A DNA stretch of 64,000 bases from positions 49,164-113,163 of the forward strand of contig JAQTNE010000010.1 of NCBI GenBank assembly GCA_028713975.1, in the 5' to 3' direction. How positions within the stretch are numbered: the first letter of the stretch is position 1; the number at the start of each line of letters is the position of its first letter. Positions 49,631-60,616 of the stretch are shown one piece after another. Source of the stretch: Sulfuricella sp. Lineage in GTDB: Bacteria; Pseudomonadota; Gammaproteobacteria; Burkholderiales; Sulfuricellaceae. The notes beneath the pieces were generated by a model that saw only the letters and a list, made by a program, of their open reading frames with translations, did no database searches and was not told the DNA's origin. A program made the position numbers and the translations under genes.

Positions 49631-52311
49631 ATGATTTTGAAACGGCAATAGTGTTGGCGCTCAGAAATACATCGCCCCTTACAGCAGCTGACATTGAGCA
49701 AAAGGCAAAGATGATGGCACCGGTGTTCGGACTGGATGATTATCCTATCGAGCAGATTATCAAGAGCGTAGAAACTAAGCTCGTCACTACCATGAGTGAA
49801 GGCATATCACTCGTGGATCAGCGTACTGAACATGATGACGCATGGTATGAAAAGAAAGAAATCAGTTGGGATTACTGGGGTGATTATGAAAGCCACCTGA
49901 AATCAGAAGGCTGGGGGCCGCATGTTGTAAATACCATGGGTGATGTAACGGGCAAAATTCTTGGGTTGTTAAGAAATCCCGAGGATACGGGAGATTGGAA
50001 ACGCCGTGGCTTGGTGATAGGTCATGTGCAGTCCGGTAAGACTGCCAACTACATCGGGCTGATTTCAAAGGCGGCAGACGCCGGATACAAATTTATCATC
50101 GTCATTGCCGGTATACATAATAACCTGCGTACCCAAACACAGCAGCGGGTGGATGAAGGATTTATCGGCAAGAACAGTGATCCAAACAGGCGGGGAAAGC
50201 TGATCGGTGTCGGACTCGATCATCCCAACCGGCGCTTCCCTGTCACCCTTACTACTACGGACAAGGATTTCGACAAACGAATCGCCAACCAGCTGGGCGC
50301 CGACCTACAGGTATATAAGCAGCCCGTCGTAGTGGTGATCAAGAAGAACGTATCCACACTGAAAAGCCTTTATGCCTGGTTAAAGGAATGGAACACGCGG
50401 GAATCAGCCGACAAAATCGATAACATTCCCATGCTGATGATCGATGATGAGGCGGATAACGCGTCCATCAACACAAATAGAGAAGACCTCGATCCAACTG
50501 CAACTAATAAACAAATAAGAAATATCCTGAGCCTGTTCAGGAAAAGCTGCTATGTCGGGTATACCGCCACACCATTCGCCAACATATTTATCAATCCAGA
50601 GACAGATGATGAGATGTTGGATGACCTTGACCTCTTCCCACGCGATTTTATTTATTGCTTGGACGCCCCGACCAATTATTTCGGTCCGCAGAAGGTTTTC
50701 GTTGATGAGGTAACCAGTGAGAACATTCTGGAAACCATCGATGATGCGGAAGACATTATCCCTCTCAAGCACAAGAAAAATCATCCTGTCAGCGAGTTGC
50801 CGCTTTCGCTAAAAAAAGCTATCCATGCATTCATTGTCGGAAAGGCCATCCGCATCGTCAGGGAGCACCGCAATAAACATGCCTCCATGATGGTGAACGC
50901 ATCGCGGTTTGTGGATGTGCAGCGCCAGATCAGGGAGCATATTTCCCTGTACCTGAAAGATATGAAGAACGCCGTGATGTTCAATTACGCGCTTCCCGAA
51001 GCTAAAGCGCTCAAAGATGCTCATATGCAGGCGCTGCGGGAAATATACGATGAAGAGTTTTCTGATAGAAATAAATCATGGCAGGACATTCAGAAAGTTC
51101 TTTATGAAGCCGTCGATGCCATAAAAATATTCGTGGTAAACAGCAAGTCGGATGAGGTGCTGGATTACCGCTGGGCAGAAGAAAACGGCGAATCTCTTAC
51201 AGCACTTGCTATCGGGGGGTTGAGCCTGTCGCGCGGACTCACTCTCGAAGGGCTGATGATCAGCTACATGTACCGGAATACAAAGATGTATGACACGCTC
51301 ATGCAGATGGGCCGCTGGTTCGGTTACCGCGCTGGCTACGAAGATTTATGCCGTGTCTGGTTGCCATCAGAATCACAGGGATGGTATTCGCACATTGCGG
51401 AAGCCACCGAAGAATTGAGGCAACAGATTAAACAGATGCGCCGAGATCGGCTGAGTCCAATAGATTTCGGGCTGTATGTACGTGCTCATCCCGATTCTCT
51501 GACTGTTACTGCGCTTAACAAAATGCGCGATGCGGAACGCAGGCCGTTCAAAATCAACCTCAGTGGTAAGTTGACGGAGACGTTTATCGTTCCATCTGAT
51601 GCCGGTATTATCCGCGAGAACCAAGAGCTGATGAAGAAGCTCTTTGCCGAACTACAGCAGCAACACTCCCATAAGCGGATACCCAGTGGAAATTCTTATT
51701 TCTGGGAGGCAGTTGGTTGGGAGCAGGCTGAGAAATTCCTTATGGAATTCAGATTCCATCGCCAGATTCAGGACAAGAAAACTGCCGCTCTCGACTATCT
51801 GCGGAAAGTTTCGGATAAATATCCGACCGTAGATATCGCTTTCATTTCGCTTGAAAAGCCGAAGCCAAACACCACTGAGTTTCAGATTTCAGACACGGAT
51901 ATTATTTACTGCCAGGAACGTGCGGTTGGCGCATCGGCCAATGGAGGCATCCGTGAGCCACTTGAGGAAAAAGGTTATTACATCACTAACAAGCAGCGTG
52001 TCGCCAGCCGCGAGGCGGAATTTTTAGGGCTGGATACTGCAATGCGAGAACAAGCGACCACCGCTGCTGAGTACTATCGACTAATGCCACGGCCACTACT
52101 AATGCTACATACGGTAAAACTGGTGCACAAAATAAAAGAGGAAAACCGTGAGGAGTTACTGCTGGATCGGGTTCCGGCAATTGGCATCTGCTTTCCCGGC
52201 AGCAAAGATTTGATCACGGTCGATTATGTGGTGAACAAAGTCTGGCTGAGACAGTTGCAGGAAGAATCATTCGATAATCCAGACGATGAGGATGATGATT
52301 ATGACAACTGA
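49618..52311 (+). CDS. Z1-domain helicase-like ATPase
   Basis: 897 residues with a superfamily 2-like core: Walker A GHVQSGKTANY (about 135-145), DDEAD box (MIDDEADNA, about 273-281), YTATPFANIF (motif III type) and the Z1 signature GRWFGYRAGYEDLCRVW (about 564-580), which carries the motif VI arginines. Z1 proteins occur in restriction-modification-like operons and probably translocate on DNA. The start is the ATG inside the end of the GHKL gene. The C-terminal 250 residues are unassigned and end in an acidic run. Confidence 0.9.
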   Translation: MHNLNDFETAIVLALRNTSPLTAADIEQKAKMMAPVFGLDDYPIEQIIKSVETKLVTTMSEGISLVDQRTEHDDAWYEKKEISWDYWGDYESHLKSEGWGPHVVNTMGDVTGKILGLLRNPEDTGDWKRRGLVIGHVQSGKTANYIGLISKAADAGYKFIIVIAGIHNNLRTQTQQRVDEGFIGKNSDPNRRGKLIGVGLDHPNRRFPVTLTTTDKDFDKRIANQLGADLQVYKQPVVVVIKKNVSTLKSLYAWLKEWNTRESADKIDNIPMLMIDDEADNASINTNREDLDPTATNKQIRNILSLFRKSCYVGYTATPFANIFINPETDDEMLDDLDLFPRDFIYCLDAPTNYFGPQKVFVDEVTSENILETIDDAEDIIPLKHKKNHPVSELPLSLKKAIHAFIVGKAIRIVREHRNKHASMMVNASRFVDVQRQIREHISLYLKDMKNAVMFNYALPEAKALKDAHMQALREIYDEEFSDRNKSWQDIQKVLYEAVDAIKIFVVNSKSDEVLDYRWAEENGESLTALAIGGLSLSRGLTLEGLMISYMYRNTKMYDTLMQMGRWFGYRAGYEDLCRVWLPSESQGWYSHIAEATEELRQQIKQMRRDRLSPIDFGLYVRAHPDSLTVTALNKMRDAERRPFKINLSGKLTETFIVPSDAGIIRENQELMKKLFAELQQQHSHKRIPSGNSYFWEAVGWEQAEKFLMEFRFHRQIQDKKTAALDYLRKVSDKYPTVDIAFISLEKPKPNTTEFQISDTDIIYCQERAVGASANGGIREPLEEKGYYITNKQRVASREAEFLGLDTAMREQATTAAEYYRLMPRPLLMLHTVKLVHKIKEENREELLLDRVPAIGICFPGSKDLITVDYVVNKVWLRQLQEESFDNPDDEDDDYDN

Positions 52312-53278
52312 TCGTCTGCCATGGGAGGAAATCCATACACCCGCCAGTGAAATCAACCGGCTCAGGGTAGACCGCAGCCACCCCCATGATTTTTTCTGGG
52401 GTAAAGATGTGTCCGGCCATTATCTCCTGGTACTCAGATTTGATGCGGCACTGCTGGACGACATCAAAATCAGAAAAATTGCCCTTACCGGCATCACGAC
52501 AGACGTCCGAGTGATTCCCGATACGGCGGATGGCGTATTCCTCATCACATTGCAGAATGCCGAAAACGCGGACATTTTCTATACCCTGTGCGATGCTCTG
52601 GTGAAGAAAACCAGGAGCGTTCCAGATGTTCACGCGGCCATCGACGTAATCTATGCTCAATTGGAACGCTGGCGGACGTTACTGAGTAGAGCAAACCGTA
52701 ATCGCCTGTCTGCACAGGAAGTTCAGGGACTTTTCGGAGAGCTCCTGTTCCTTGAGGAGTGCATCGACGGACAGCATGTCAGCGTTCAGGCCGCCGTCGA
52801 AGGTTGGCAGGGGCCGATGGGAGCGCCGCACGATTTTATATTCGGGCAGTCCGCCGTGGAAATCAAATCCATCGGCGGTTCATACGCGGATTCGGTAAAA
52901 ATCTCTACCGAATCCCAACTGACAACACATCTCGAAACACTGCACCTGCGAGTCATATTCCTAGCGGTAAATACGGACTGTAATACCGGCCTCTCGCTGA
53001 ATGATTTCATATTCCGGCTGAAGGAGAAAATCGCCGACAGTGACCTGATTCTGATATTTGAAAAAAGGCTTGCCGAGGTTGGTTATATCGACATTCCAGA
53101 ATATGATTTTCCCTGCTTCTCCATGGTTCAAACACGAACCTATGAGGTCAGAGAAGGCTTTCCACGTATTACGCCAGAGACACTAGCTCCCGGTATAAGC
53201 GGTGTTTCCTACTGCGTCGCCTTCAGCAGCATTGCCGGATATATCTGCGACTCATTTATTCTCGGAGGTCGGAAATGA
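52301..53278 (+). CDS. PD-(D/E)XK nuclease-like protein (DUF4420)
   Basis: 325 residues from MTTDRLPWEEIHTPASE; an ATG five codons earlier is an alternative. The nuclease core is visible as GELLFLE (Glu147), HDF (Asp178) and VEIKS (Glu187, Lys189), with the spacing of a PD-(D/E)XK active site. Members of this family sit beside Z1 proteins, and this is the likely DNA-cutting subunit of the island. It overlaps Z1 by 11 bases and AIPR by four (ATGA). Confidence 0.87.
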   Translation: MTTDRLPWEEIHTPASEINRLRVDRSHPHDFFWGKDVSGHYLLVLRFDAALLDDIKIRKIALTGITTDVRVIPDTADGVFLITLQNAENADIFYTLCDALVKKTRSVPDVHAAIDVIYAQLERWRTLLSRANRNRLSAQEVQGLFGELLFLEECIDGQHVSVQAAVEGWQGPMGAPHDFIFGQSAVEIKSIGGSYADSVKISTESQLTTHLETLHLRVIFLAVNTDCNTGLSLNDFIFRLKEKIADSDLILIFEKRLAEVGYIDIPEYDFPCFSMVQTRTYEVREGFPRITPETLAPGISGVSYCVAFSSIAGYICDSFILGGRK

Positions 53279-55338
53279 GCATGGACATAGAAGAATTCTT
53301 CCATGACTTCAGGCAGGATTTGCTTTCAGGCGCTGAAGCCAGAGAGGATTTTCTGGAGGCGGAATTCGCTCTCAGCGCGACAAGGGAACTTGAGGAGTCC
53401 GGAGCCATTGAGGGATTTGAGCCATGCCATTACAAAGCCCCGCGAGGAATGCGGGTGGATGGGTACTGGCTTAATGATGACGGAATTTCCATTGACCTCT
53501 TTATCGTGGATTTTGCCAATAGAGAGGAACTTGAATCTCTGACGCGTAGCGAGGTGGATGCTCTGTTTAAACGTATCGAGAACTTTTTTACCGCATGCTC
53601 CGAAAAAGGACTCTACAGCGAACTTGAGGAAACGTCTCTCGGATATGGTTTGGCGAGAGATATATCAAGCCGTGCAAACACCTTTGCCAAGGTGAATTTC
53701 TACCTGCTCTCGGAGCGTCTTCTCAGCGAAAAACTACAGGCTATCGAGGACAAGCCCTGCCAGGGAAGGACTTTTACTTACAACATCTGGGATGTTTCGC
53801 GCCTGCACAGAATCAGAACCTCCCGTGGTGCCAAGGAGGAAGTGGTTATTGATTTTGAGTCCATGTTCGGACAAAGCATTCCATGTCTGCCCGCACACAT
53901 CAAATCAGCTGACTACGAATCCTACCTGATGGTCATGCCTGCAACGATCCTGGGCGATCTATATGGCAAATATGGTGACAGGCTGCTGGAGCAGAATGTC
54001 CGCTGTTTTCTACAGGCGCGAGGCAAGGTTAATAAGGGAATTCGATCTACCATTCTCACTGATCCGGAAATGTTCTTTGCCTACAACAACGGGATTACAG
54101 CAACAGCCCGTGAGGTAATTACCGAACCCAGAGCAGATGCTATCTATATCAAGGAAATAAAAGACCTTCAGATTGTAAATGGTGGGCAAACCACCGCTTC
54201 GCTGTTTCATACCAGCAGGAAGGACAAAGCCTCCCTCGAAAAAATATTCGTCCAAATGAAACTCTCTGTGGTGGACAGTGAGAAAGGTGAAGAGGTTATT
54301 CCAAGAATCTCGGAATATGCCAATACACAAAACAAAGTTAATGCAGCGGATTTCTTCTCCAACCACCCCTTCCATATAAGGATGGAGGAGTTTTCTCGAC
54401 GCCTTTGGGCGCCACCTCAGCCTGGCGCGTTGCGTGAAAGCAAATGGTTTTATGAGCGTGCCAGGGGGCAGTATTCCGATGCACAGGCAAAAATTTCAAA
54501 AACCGAGAAAAAGAAGTTTCTAGCTGAATTCCCGCCTTCTCAGATGATTGCCAAGACTGACTTGGCAAAATTTGAGAATGTTTGGGACGACAAGCCGACC
54601 TATGTAAATCTTGGTGCACAAAAAAACTTTGCACAATATGCAAAAAGAATTGGCCAGGAGTGGGCAAAGAACTCCGATAATTTCAATGAACTCTATTACA
54701 AGCGGGCTATAGCGAGAGCGATCCTGTTCAGGAAAACGGAAAGAATTGTGTCCGTACAGTCGTGGTACAGCGGTGGCTACAGAGCAAATATTGTGGCTTA
54801 TACTTTGGCGCTGCTTTCCAAGCTTTGCGCTAACAAGGGTAAATCATTCGATTTCAGGAAGGTTTGGGAAACGCAGGACATTACAGACGTGATGAGAGGC
54901 GCAATTGAAATAACCGCTAAGGTCGTGTTTGACAGCATCATGACCCCAATGGCTGGAATTTCAAATATTTCGGAGTGGTGCAAGAAAGAAGCCTGCTGGG
55001 ATCGCCTTCAACTGAAGTCCCACGAGTTAGAAACTTTACTATCCGAGCGGTTTTTAAACAGCCTTATTGGTAAAGAAGATGTTGTCGATGAGGCAAAATC
55101 AGCCTCAAAAATTCAGAAGATTGACAACGGGATTGAAGCGCAGAAAAAAGTGATGAGCATTCCTGCCACAAAATGGCGACAGATTATGGCCGATGGAAAT
55201 AAGAAGAATCTTTTCTCTCCAATGGAAACGGGAATTCTTCAGATTGCCTCACAGATACCCACCAAAATCCCATCTGAGAAGCAGTCGGTCATATTGATTG
55301 CCATACTGGCAAAGGCGGCCCTTGAAGGGATTAATTGA
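53275..55338 (+). CDS. AIPR (abortive infection phage resistance) protein
   Basis: 687 residues with the AIPR signature [12 protein letters not shown] followed by [14 protein letters not shown] (about residues 264-310). The N-terminal region ([18 protein letters not shown]) has the look of a degenerate PD-(D/E)XK fold often fused to AIPR. The family is named for phage-abortive infection in Lactococcus; how it acts is unknown. Last gene of the six-gene island; ridA begins 58 bases later. GC content is visibly lower than that of ridA and recG. Confidence 0.9.
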   Translation: MSMDIEEFFHDFRQDLLSGAEAREDFLEAEFALSATRELEESGAIEGFEPCHYKAPRGMRVDGYWLNDDGISIDLFIVDFANREELESLTRSEVDALFKRIENFFTACSEKGLYSELEETSLGYGLARDISSRANTFAKVNFYLLSERLLSEKLQAIEDKPCQGRTFTYNIWDVSRLHRIRTSRGAKEEVVIDFESMFGQSIPCLPAHIKSADYESYLMVMPATILGDLYGKYGDRLLEQNVRCFLQARGKVNKGIRSTILTDPEMFFAYNNGITATAREVITEPRADAIYIKEIKDLQIVNGGQTTASLFHTSRKDKASLEKIFVQMKLSVVDSEKGEEVIPRISEYANTQNKVNAADFFSNHPFHIRMEEFSRRLWAPPQPGALRESKWFYERARGQYSDAQAKISKTEKKKFLAEFPPSQMIAKTDLAKFENVWDDKPTYVNLGAQKNFAQYAKRIGQEWAKNSDNFNELYYKRAIARAILFRKTERIVSVQSWYSGGYRANIVAYTLALLSKLCANKGKSFDFRKVWETQDITDVMRGAIEITAKVVFDSIMTPMAGISNISEWCKKEACWDRLQLKSHELETLLSERFLNSLIGKEDVVDEAKSASKIQKIDNGIEAQKKVMSIPATKWRQIMADGNKKNLFSPMETGILQIASQIPTKIPSEKQSVILIAILAKAALEGIN

Positions 55339-55396
55339 GACATGTTCGTTCGAAAGCACACAAAACCAAAGAGATCAACCTAGAGAAAGGAAAACC

Positions 55397-55780
55397 ATGC
55401 CCAAACAAATCCTCTCCACGCCCAATGCCCCCGCCGCCATCGGCACCTATTCCCAGGGCGTCAAGGTCGGCGACACCGTTTACCTGTCCGGCCAGATCGG
55501 GCTGGATGCGCAAACCATGATGATGGTCGAGGGCATCGAGGCGCAGATTCACCAGGTGTTTCTCAATCTGGGTGCGGTCGCCAACGCCGCCGGCTGCGGC
55601 CTCAACCATACCGTTAAGCTCAATGTCTACCTCACCGATCTGGGTAATTTTGCCAAGGTTAATGAGACCATGGCGCATTATTTCGACCAGCCTTACCCGG
55701 CGCGGGCTGCGGTTGGCGTGAAGGAGCTGCCGCGCGGCGCGCTGGTGGAAATGGACGCGGTTCTGTTCGCCGGGGAATGA
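55397..55780 (+). CDS. ridA: RidA-family reactive enamine/imine deaminase
   Basis: Hydrolyses reactive 2-aminoacrylate-type intermediates to keto acids. It is 127 residues from [16 protein letters not shown]; the longer upstream frame overlaps the AIPR gene and is rejected. The conserved SGQIGLD and the catalytic Arg region [21 protein letters not shown] are present. A GAGAAAGGAAAA ribosome region precedes it. It overlaps recG by four bases (ATGA). In relatives it directly follows spoT. Confidence 0.95.
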   Translation: MPKQILSTPNAPAAIGTYSQGVKVGDTVYLSGQIGLDAQTMMMVEGIEAQIHQVFLNLGAVANAAGCGLNHTVKLNVYLTDLGNFAKVNETMAHYFDQPYPARAAVGVKELPRGALVEMDAVLFAGE

Positions 55781-57813
55781 CCGCAGCACCGCCTATCGCC
55801 GGCGTTTCCAAGGCGGTGCAGGGCAAGCTCGACAAGCTCGGCCTGTACGCTGCCGCCGACCTGCTGCTGCACCTGCCGCTGCGCTATCAGGACGAGACCC
55901 ATATCTATCCGATCGGCCATGCACCGCTGGGGCAGGCGGTGCTGGTCGAAGGCGAGATCATCGACACCAATGTGCAGTATCGCCCGCGCCGCACCCTGGT
56001 GTGCCGGGTGGAGGATGGCAGCGGCGAAATGACGTTGCGGCTCCTGAATTTTTATCCCAGCCAGATCAAGCAACTCTCGCCGGGCAAGCGCGTGCGCCTG
56101 TTCGGTGAAATGCGCCACGGCTTTCTCGGCATGGAAATGGTGCACCCGCAATACCGCATGGTGCGCGAGGACGATCCGGTAGCCGAAGCGCTGACGCCGA
56201 TCTATCCGACTACAGCGGGACTGTCGCAAGCGGTGCTGCGCAAGCTGGTGCTGGCCGCGCTCTCCGGCTGCGACCTGACCGACACGCTGCCCGACGATGT
56301 ACTTCAGCCGCTCAATCTGCCCAACTTTGCCGAGAGCATCGCCTACCTGCACCAGCCGCCGCCGGATGCGCCGCAGGCGCTGCTGGCCGAGCGCACCCAC
56401 CCGGCTTGGCAGCGCCTCAAGTTCGACGAGCTGCTGGCGCAACAGCTTTCCATGTCGCTGCATTACCAGCGGCGGCGAGCGCAGTCCGCCGCCGCCATGC
56501 CGGCACGGCACAAGCTGACCAAAGCCTTGCTGGAATCCCTGCCGTTTCCGCTTACTCGCGCCCAGCAGCGGGTGACCGGGGAACTCGCTGGCGACCTGGC
56601 CCACCCCCACCCGATGCAGCGCCTGCTGCAAGGCGACGTGGGTAGCGGCAAGACGGTGGTGGCGGCGCTGGCTGCCTTGCAAGCGATAGAAAACGGCTAT
56701 CAGGCGGCCATCATGGCACCCACCGAAATCCTGGCTGAACAGCATTTTCTGAAACTTTCCGGCTGGCTGGCGCCGCTCGGTCTGCGGGTCGTGTGGCTGG
56801 CGGCTGGCCTGCCGAAAAAAGAAAAGCTGGCGGCGCTGGAAGCCATCGCGGCGGGCGCGGCACAACTCGCAGTCGGCACCCATGCCCTGTTTCAGGATCA
56901 GGTCGAATTCAAAAAACTCGGCCTCGCCATCATCGACGAGCAGCACCGCTTCGGCGTCCACCAGCGTCTGGCTCTGCGGCAAAAGGGCGCCCAGCCGCAC
57001 CAGTTGATGATGAGCGCCACGCCCATCCCGCGCACCCTGTCGATGAGCTACTACGCCGACCTCGACGTTTCGGTGATCGACGAATTGCCGCCGGGACGTA
57101 CGCCGGTCGTCACCAAGCTGGTTGGCGATAGCCGCCGCGACGAGGTGGTCGCACGGGTGCGCGACGCCTGCCTCAAAGGCCGGCAGATTTACTGGGTATG
57201 CCCGCTGATCGAGGAATCGGAGACACTCCAGCTCAAGACCGCGACGGAAACTTATGAAACCCTCGCCACCACCTTTCCCGAACTGAAGGTGGGACTGGTG
57301 CATGGCCGCCTGAATGCGCGCGACAAGGCGGCGGCGATGGATGCTTTCAAAACTGGCGAAATCCAGTTGCTGGTCGCCACCACGGTGATCGAGGTCGGGG
57401 TGGACGTGCCCAATGCCTCGCTGATGGTGATCGAACACGCCGAGCGCTTCGGGCTGTCGCAGCTCCACCAGTTGCGTGGACGGGTCGGGCGCGGCGTGGC
57501 GCAAAGCGCGTGCATTCTGCTTTACCAGACGCCGCTTTCGGAAACGGCACGGGCGCGATTGAAGATCATCTACGAAAACAGCGACGGCTTCGAAATCGCG
57601 CGCCACGACTTGCTGCTGCGCGGCCCCGGCGAATTCCTCGGAGCGCGCCAGAGCGGCGTGCCGCTACTAAAAATCGCCGACATCGAACAGGATTTCGACT
57701 TGCTGGAAGCGGCACGGCACGCCGCTGAAAAATTGATCGTCGAACGACCTGACGTGGCAGAACGACATTTGCAACGCTGGCTGGCGGGCGCAGAACAATA
57801 TCTGAAGGTATGA
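55777..57813 (+). CDS. recG: ATP-dependent DNA helicase RecG
   Basis: Branch-migration helicase that remodels stalled replication forks. It is 678 residues. The N-terminal wedge (OB) domain is at about 50-150, Walker A GDVGSGKT at about 286-293, [11 protein letters not shown] (motif II) near 388, SATPIPRTL (motif III), and the QLRGRVGRG motif VI. Coupled to ridA by ATGA. A 637-codon antisense frame here is a shadow of codon bias. Confidence 0.97.
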   Translation: MTAAPPIAGVSKAVQGKLDKLGLYAAADLLLHLPLRYQDETHIYPIGHAPLGQAVLVEGEIIDTNVQYRPRRTLVCRVEDGSGEMTLRLLNFYPSQIKQLSPGKRVRLFGEMRHGFLGMEMVHPQYRMVREDDPVAEALTPIYPTTAGLSQAVLRKLVLAALSGCDLTDTLPDDVLQPLNLPNFAESIAYLHQPPPDAPQALLAERTHPAWQRLKFDELLAQQLSMSLHYQRRRAQSAAAMPARHKLTKALLESLPFPLTRAQQRVTGELAGDLAHPHPMQRLLQGDVGSGKTVVAALAALQAIENGYQAAIMAPTEILAEQHFLKLSGWLAPLGLRVVWLAAGLPKKEKLAALEAIAAGAAQLAVGTHALFQDQVEFKKLGLAIIDEQHRFGVHQRLALRQKGAQPHQLMMSATPIPRTLSMSYYADLDVSVIDELPPGRTPVVTKLVGDSRRDEVVARVRDACLKGRQIYWVCPLIEESETLQLKTATETYETLATTFPELKVGLVHGRLNARDKAAAMDAFKTGEIQLLVATTVIEVGVDVPNASLMVIEHAERFGLSQLHQLRGRVGRGVAQSACILLYQTPLSETARARLKIIYENSDGFEIARHDLLLRGPGEFLGARQSGVPLLKIADIEQDFDLLEAARHAAEKLIVERPDVAERHLQRWLAGAEQYLKV

Positions 57814-57887
57814 TTGCAAATACTGCCGGTACCAAAATGACGAAATGCTATTATCAAAATAATTAATTTTCGTGAATCCTGACCCAC

Positions 57888-58781
57888 ATGAATCTCCAGC
57901 CCATAGCGATTGAAGAAATACCCATCGGCAAACCGCTGCCCTGGCAGCTTTATGACCGCGACGGATACACCTTGTTTTCCCGGGGAGAAAAGATCGCCGA
58001 CCGGGAGCAACTGGAAACCCTGGCTGCCGACGGCCTGCTGCGGGATGTGGATGCGCTGCCGCAGAACGAAAAGATGGCAATCTGGAACGAAAAAATGGCG
58101 GTCTGGGAAGAACATGAAGGCGCCCCACCAGGTACACCGTTCCCGCCACCGGGCATCAAGCCGCAGATGGGGGAGCGGGTACAGTTGCGCATACTCGGTC
58201 GCGACATTCAAGCCTTCTACTATGCCCAGTTGATCGGATACATCAAGGATCAGAGCATTCTGGTAACGGTTCCGCTCGATGGCAGCCAGCGGGTCATCAT
58301 GACGGATGGGGAGCGGGTGGAAGTCAGGATGCTGACCGGCAACAACATTCACATCTTCCAATCCATGATCCTGCGGGTATGCATCAGCCCCTTCCATTAC
58401 ATGCACCTGGAATATCCGGCCGCCGCCCGGACGCAACCCCTGCGCAAATCGCCCTGGGTCAGGGTGGCACTAGCCGCTTCCGTTACCAACACGCAGGGTA
58501 GCCAGGAATCCGCCCACGTCATCAACCTCAGCTCGGACGGCGCACAAATCCACACCCCCCGTTCCGTAGGCAAAAAAAATGACCGCTTGCGCCTCACTTT
58601 ACCGATCGACGTAGATGAACTGAAAACCACCCTGACCCTGGATGCACTGATCGAGCACGTGCACCCGGCCAAGCCAGACATGCTGGAATACGGCCTCTCA
58701 TTCAACACCCCCTCCGCCGAAGACACGCTTTGGCTAAAATGCCTGATCTATCAGCGCATCGCCGAGGGCTATCTGATCTAG
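57888..58781 (+). CDS. PilZ-domain c-di-GMP-binding protein
   Basis: 297 residues. The N-terminal part (about 1-90) has no named domain; next is a YcgR-N-like region ([22 protein letters not shown]) and a C-terminal PilZ region. The c-di-GMP-binding pattern is seen as RKSPWVR (near 185-191) and NLSSDGAQI (N-x-S-x-x-G). Such proteins slow flagella or regulate surface behaviour when c-di-GMP is high. It stands 74 bases after recG with its own start; a promoter was not resolved. Confidence 0.85.
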   Translation: MNLQPIAIEEIPIGKPLPWQLYDRDGYTLFSRGEKIADREQLETLAADGLLRDVDALPQNEKMAIWNEKMAVWEEHEGAPPGTPFPPPGIKPQMGERVQLRILGRDIQAFYYAQLIGYIKDQSILVTVPLDGSQRVIMTDGERVEVRMLTGNNIHIFQSMILRVCISPFHYMHLEYPAAARTQPLRKSPWVRVALAASVTNTQGSQESAHVINLSSDGAQIHTPRSVGKKNDRLRLTLPIDVDELKTTLTLDALIEHVHPAKPDMLEYGLSFNTPSAEDTLWLKCLIYQRIAEGYLI

Positions 58782-58858
58782 GAACCGGCGGCAAATCCGC
58801 TGGCCGGTTTTCCATTTTTCCGGTTACGGGCATAATCCGTCATTTGCCGATCAACCTG

Positions 58859-59404
58859 ATGAAGTCCGATTCCCAAACCACGTGCTGGCCGCTGCGGCTG
58901 ACCGAGCCCCAAGGTCGCTACCGCCCCTGGCTGCTCGACCGCGGCTCGCTCACCCGGCGTATCCAGATGCGCTGCGCCGCCTTCAGCGTGCGCCATGTGC
59001 GCCAGCGCAACGGCATGGCGATGCCGTCGGAACGGCGCATGGCCGCGCTGAAACACCACTCGCACGCCTTGCTGCGAGACGTATTCCTGTATTGCGGAGA
59101 AACGCCGATGATTTTCGCCCACAGCGTGCTGCCCGCCGCCAGTTTGCACGGCTCCTGGCAAGCCCTCGGCAGACTGGGCGACAAACCCCTGGGCGCGGTG
59201 CTGTTTGCCAACCCCAAAGTGCGGCGCACGCCGCTGCGCTTCAAAAAACTCTATCCCCGCGACACGCTCTACCGGCTGGCCAGCGCCGTCCTGCTCAATC
59301 CGCCAGCCTGCCTGTGGGCACGATGCTCGGTGTTTACCCTGCAAGAAAAACCGATCCTGGTCACCGAAGTATTCCTGCCGGGCATCCTGGAGCTGAAACA
59401 GTGA
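58859..59404 (+). CDS. ubiC: chorismate pyruvate-lyase
   Basis: Makes 4-hydroxybenzoate from chorismate, the first committed step of ubiquinone synthesis. It is 181 residues from [18 protein letters not shown]; no clear ribosome site. Family features include [12 protein letters not shown] near 30, REMMLR-like [20 protein letters not shown] and the C-terminal [10 protein letters not shown]. It overlaps ubiA by four bases (GTGA), so the two first steps of the pathway are coupled. Confidence 0.93.
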   Translation: MKSDSQTTCWPLRLTEPQGRYRPWLLDRGSLTRRIQMRCAAFSVRHVRQRNGMAMPSERRMAALKHHSHALLRDVFLYCGETPMIFAHSVLPAASLHGSWQALGRLGDKPLGAVLFANPKVRRTPLRFKKLYPRDTLYRLASAVLLNPPACLWARCSVFTLQEKPILVTEVFLPGILELKQ

Positions 59405-60264
59405 CCCTGGCCGAGCGGTTGACCCAATATGAAAAGCTGATGCGGCTCGACAAGCCGATCGGCATCCTGCTTCTGCTGTGGCCGACGCTGTGGGCATTGT
59501 GGATTTCCTCGAACGGGCATCCCAACTGGATCATCGTCTGGATATTCATCCTCGGCACCGTGCTGATGCGCTCCGCCGGCTGCGTCATCAACGATTTCGC
59601 CGACCGCAATTTCGACCCGCATGTAGAGCGCACCAAAAATCGGCCACTCGCCGCCGGGCTGGTGAGCAAGAAGGAAGCACTGGCACTGTTCGCGGTTTTG
59701 ACACTCGCCTCTTTCCTGCTGATCCTGCGCCTCAACACCTTGACCCTTCAGCTTTCGATCGCAGCGCTGTTCCTCGCCGCCAGCTACCCTTTCACCAAAC
59801 GCTTTTTTGCCATCCCACAGGCCTACCTCGGCATCGCGTTCGGCTTCGGCATCCCGATGGGCTTCGCCGCCCAAACCGGCAGCGTGCCTGCGGTAGCTTG
59901 GGCCATGCTCGCCGCCAACATTTTCTGGGCAGTTGCCTACGACACCGAATACGCCATGGTGGATCGCGAGGACGACCTCAGGATCGGCATCAGGACGTCC
60001 GCCATCACCTTCGGCAAATACGACATTCTGGCGATCATGCTTTGCTACGCGGCGACACTGTGCATCCTTGCCGCAATCGGCATCAAACTCGGGCTGGGCT
60101 GGACTTATTACGGCGGCCTGCTCATTGCCGCAGGTATCGCCGCCTACCATTACACCCTGATAAAAAATCGCGGCCGTGCCCGCTGTTTCAAGGCATTCCT
60201 GCACAACAACTGGCTGGGCGCAGCGGTGTTTGGCGGGCTGGTACTGAATTATTTGACCGTCTGA
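59401..60264 (+). CDS. ubiA: 4-hydroxybenzoate polyprenyltransferase
   Basis: Integral inner-membrane prenyltransferase that attaches the polyprenyl tail to 4-hydroxybenzoate. It is 287 residues from a GTG overlapping the ubiC stop. The two Asp-rich prenyl-diphosphate motifs are NDFADRNFD (64-72) and the later DREDD region ([13 protein letters not shown]). About eight to nine hydrophobic spans. The longer upstream frame overlaps ubiC and is not real. Confidence 0.96.
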   Translation: MTLAERLTQYEKLMRLDKPIGILLLLWPTLWALWISSNGHPNWIIVWIFILGTVLMRSAGCVINDFADRNFDPHVERTKNRPLAAGLVSKKEALALFAVLTLASFLLILRLNTLTLQLSIAALFLAASYPFTKRFFAIPQAYLGIAFGFGIPMGFAAQTGSVPAVAWAMLAANIFWAVAYDTEYAMVDREDDLRIGIRTSAITFGKYDILAIMLCYAATLCILAAIGIKLGLGWTYYGGLLIAAGIAAYHYTLIKNRGRARCFKAFLHNNWLGAAVFGGLVLNYLTV

Positions 60265-60616
60265 GTACCGGCTATACCGCAACCCAGAGTCGAATTACCC
60301 AAGACGCATTTTCCGATTTCTGCCACCAACATCGCATCCGAAAACGCTTTTTTTAAAAGCCCTTTTGCCCGTTCCGCCCCGGAAGCCTGCGCGCCATTTC
60401 ACACGACCGTGCCATTCAACACGGCCCACACATAGCCTTCCACACAACAACAAACTGTTTTATCGAGCATATCCAGTCCGGCATATTAGTTGCTTACTCC
60501 AAGTGCTTGGCGCCAACCTGTGTGACCCTAAAAACCGCAATTGGCCCAAGACGGGTTCATGGATGCTTTTTTGTGACCCGGTGCATGACTATAACCCAGC
60601 AATTTTTAAGCTCTCG
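60265..60616. other. 352-base gap upstream of the ECF sigma gene
   Basis: No gene is supported here; an in-frame extension of the sigma gene covers part but has no family resemblance. The sequence holds a perfect palindrome TTGGCGCCAA (60507-60516). I looked for a Fur box, expected ahead of iron-responsive sigma genes, and did not find a convincing one. The promoter of the sigma-fecR pair must lie here. Confidence 0.45.

Noticed and set aside
55693..57606. 637-codon minus-strand frame opposite recG
   Set aside because: Antisense shadow of recG, Arg/Gln/His-rich with no domain.
60265..60616. Fur box ahead of the ECF sigma gene
   Set aside because: Looked for GATAATGATAATCATTATC-like sequence; nothing close enough was found in this gap.
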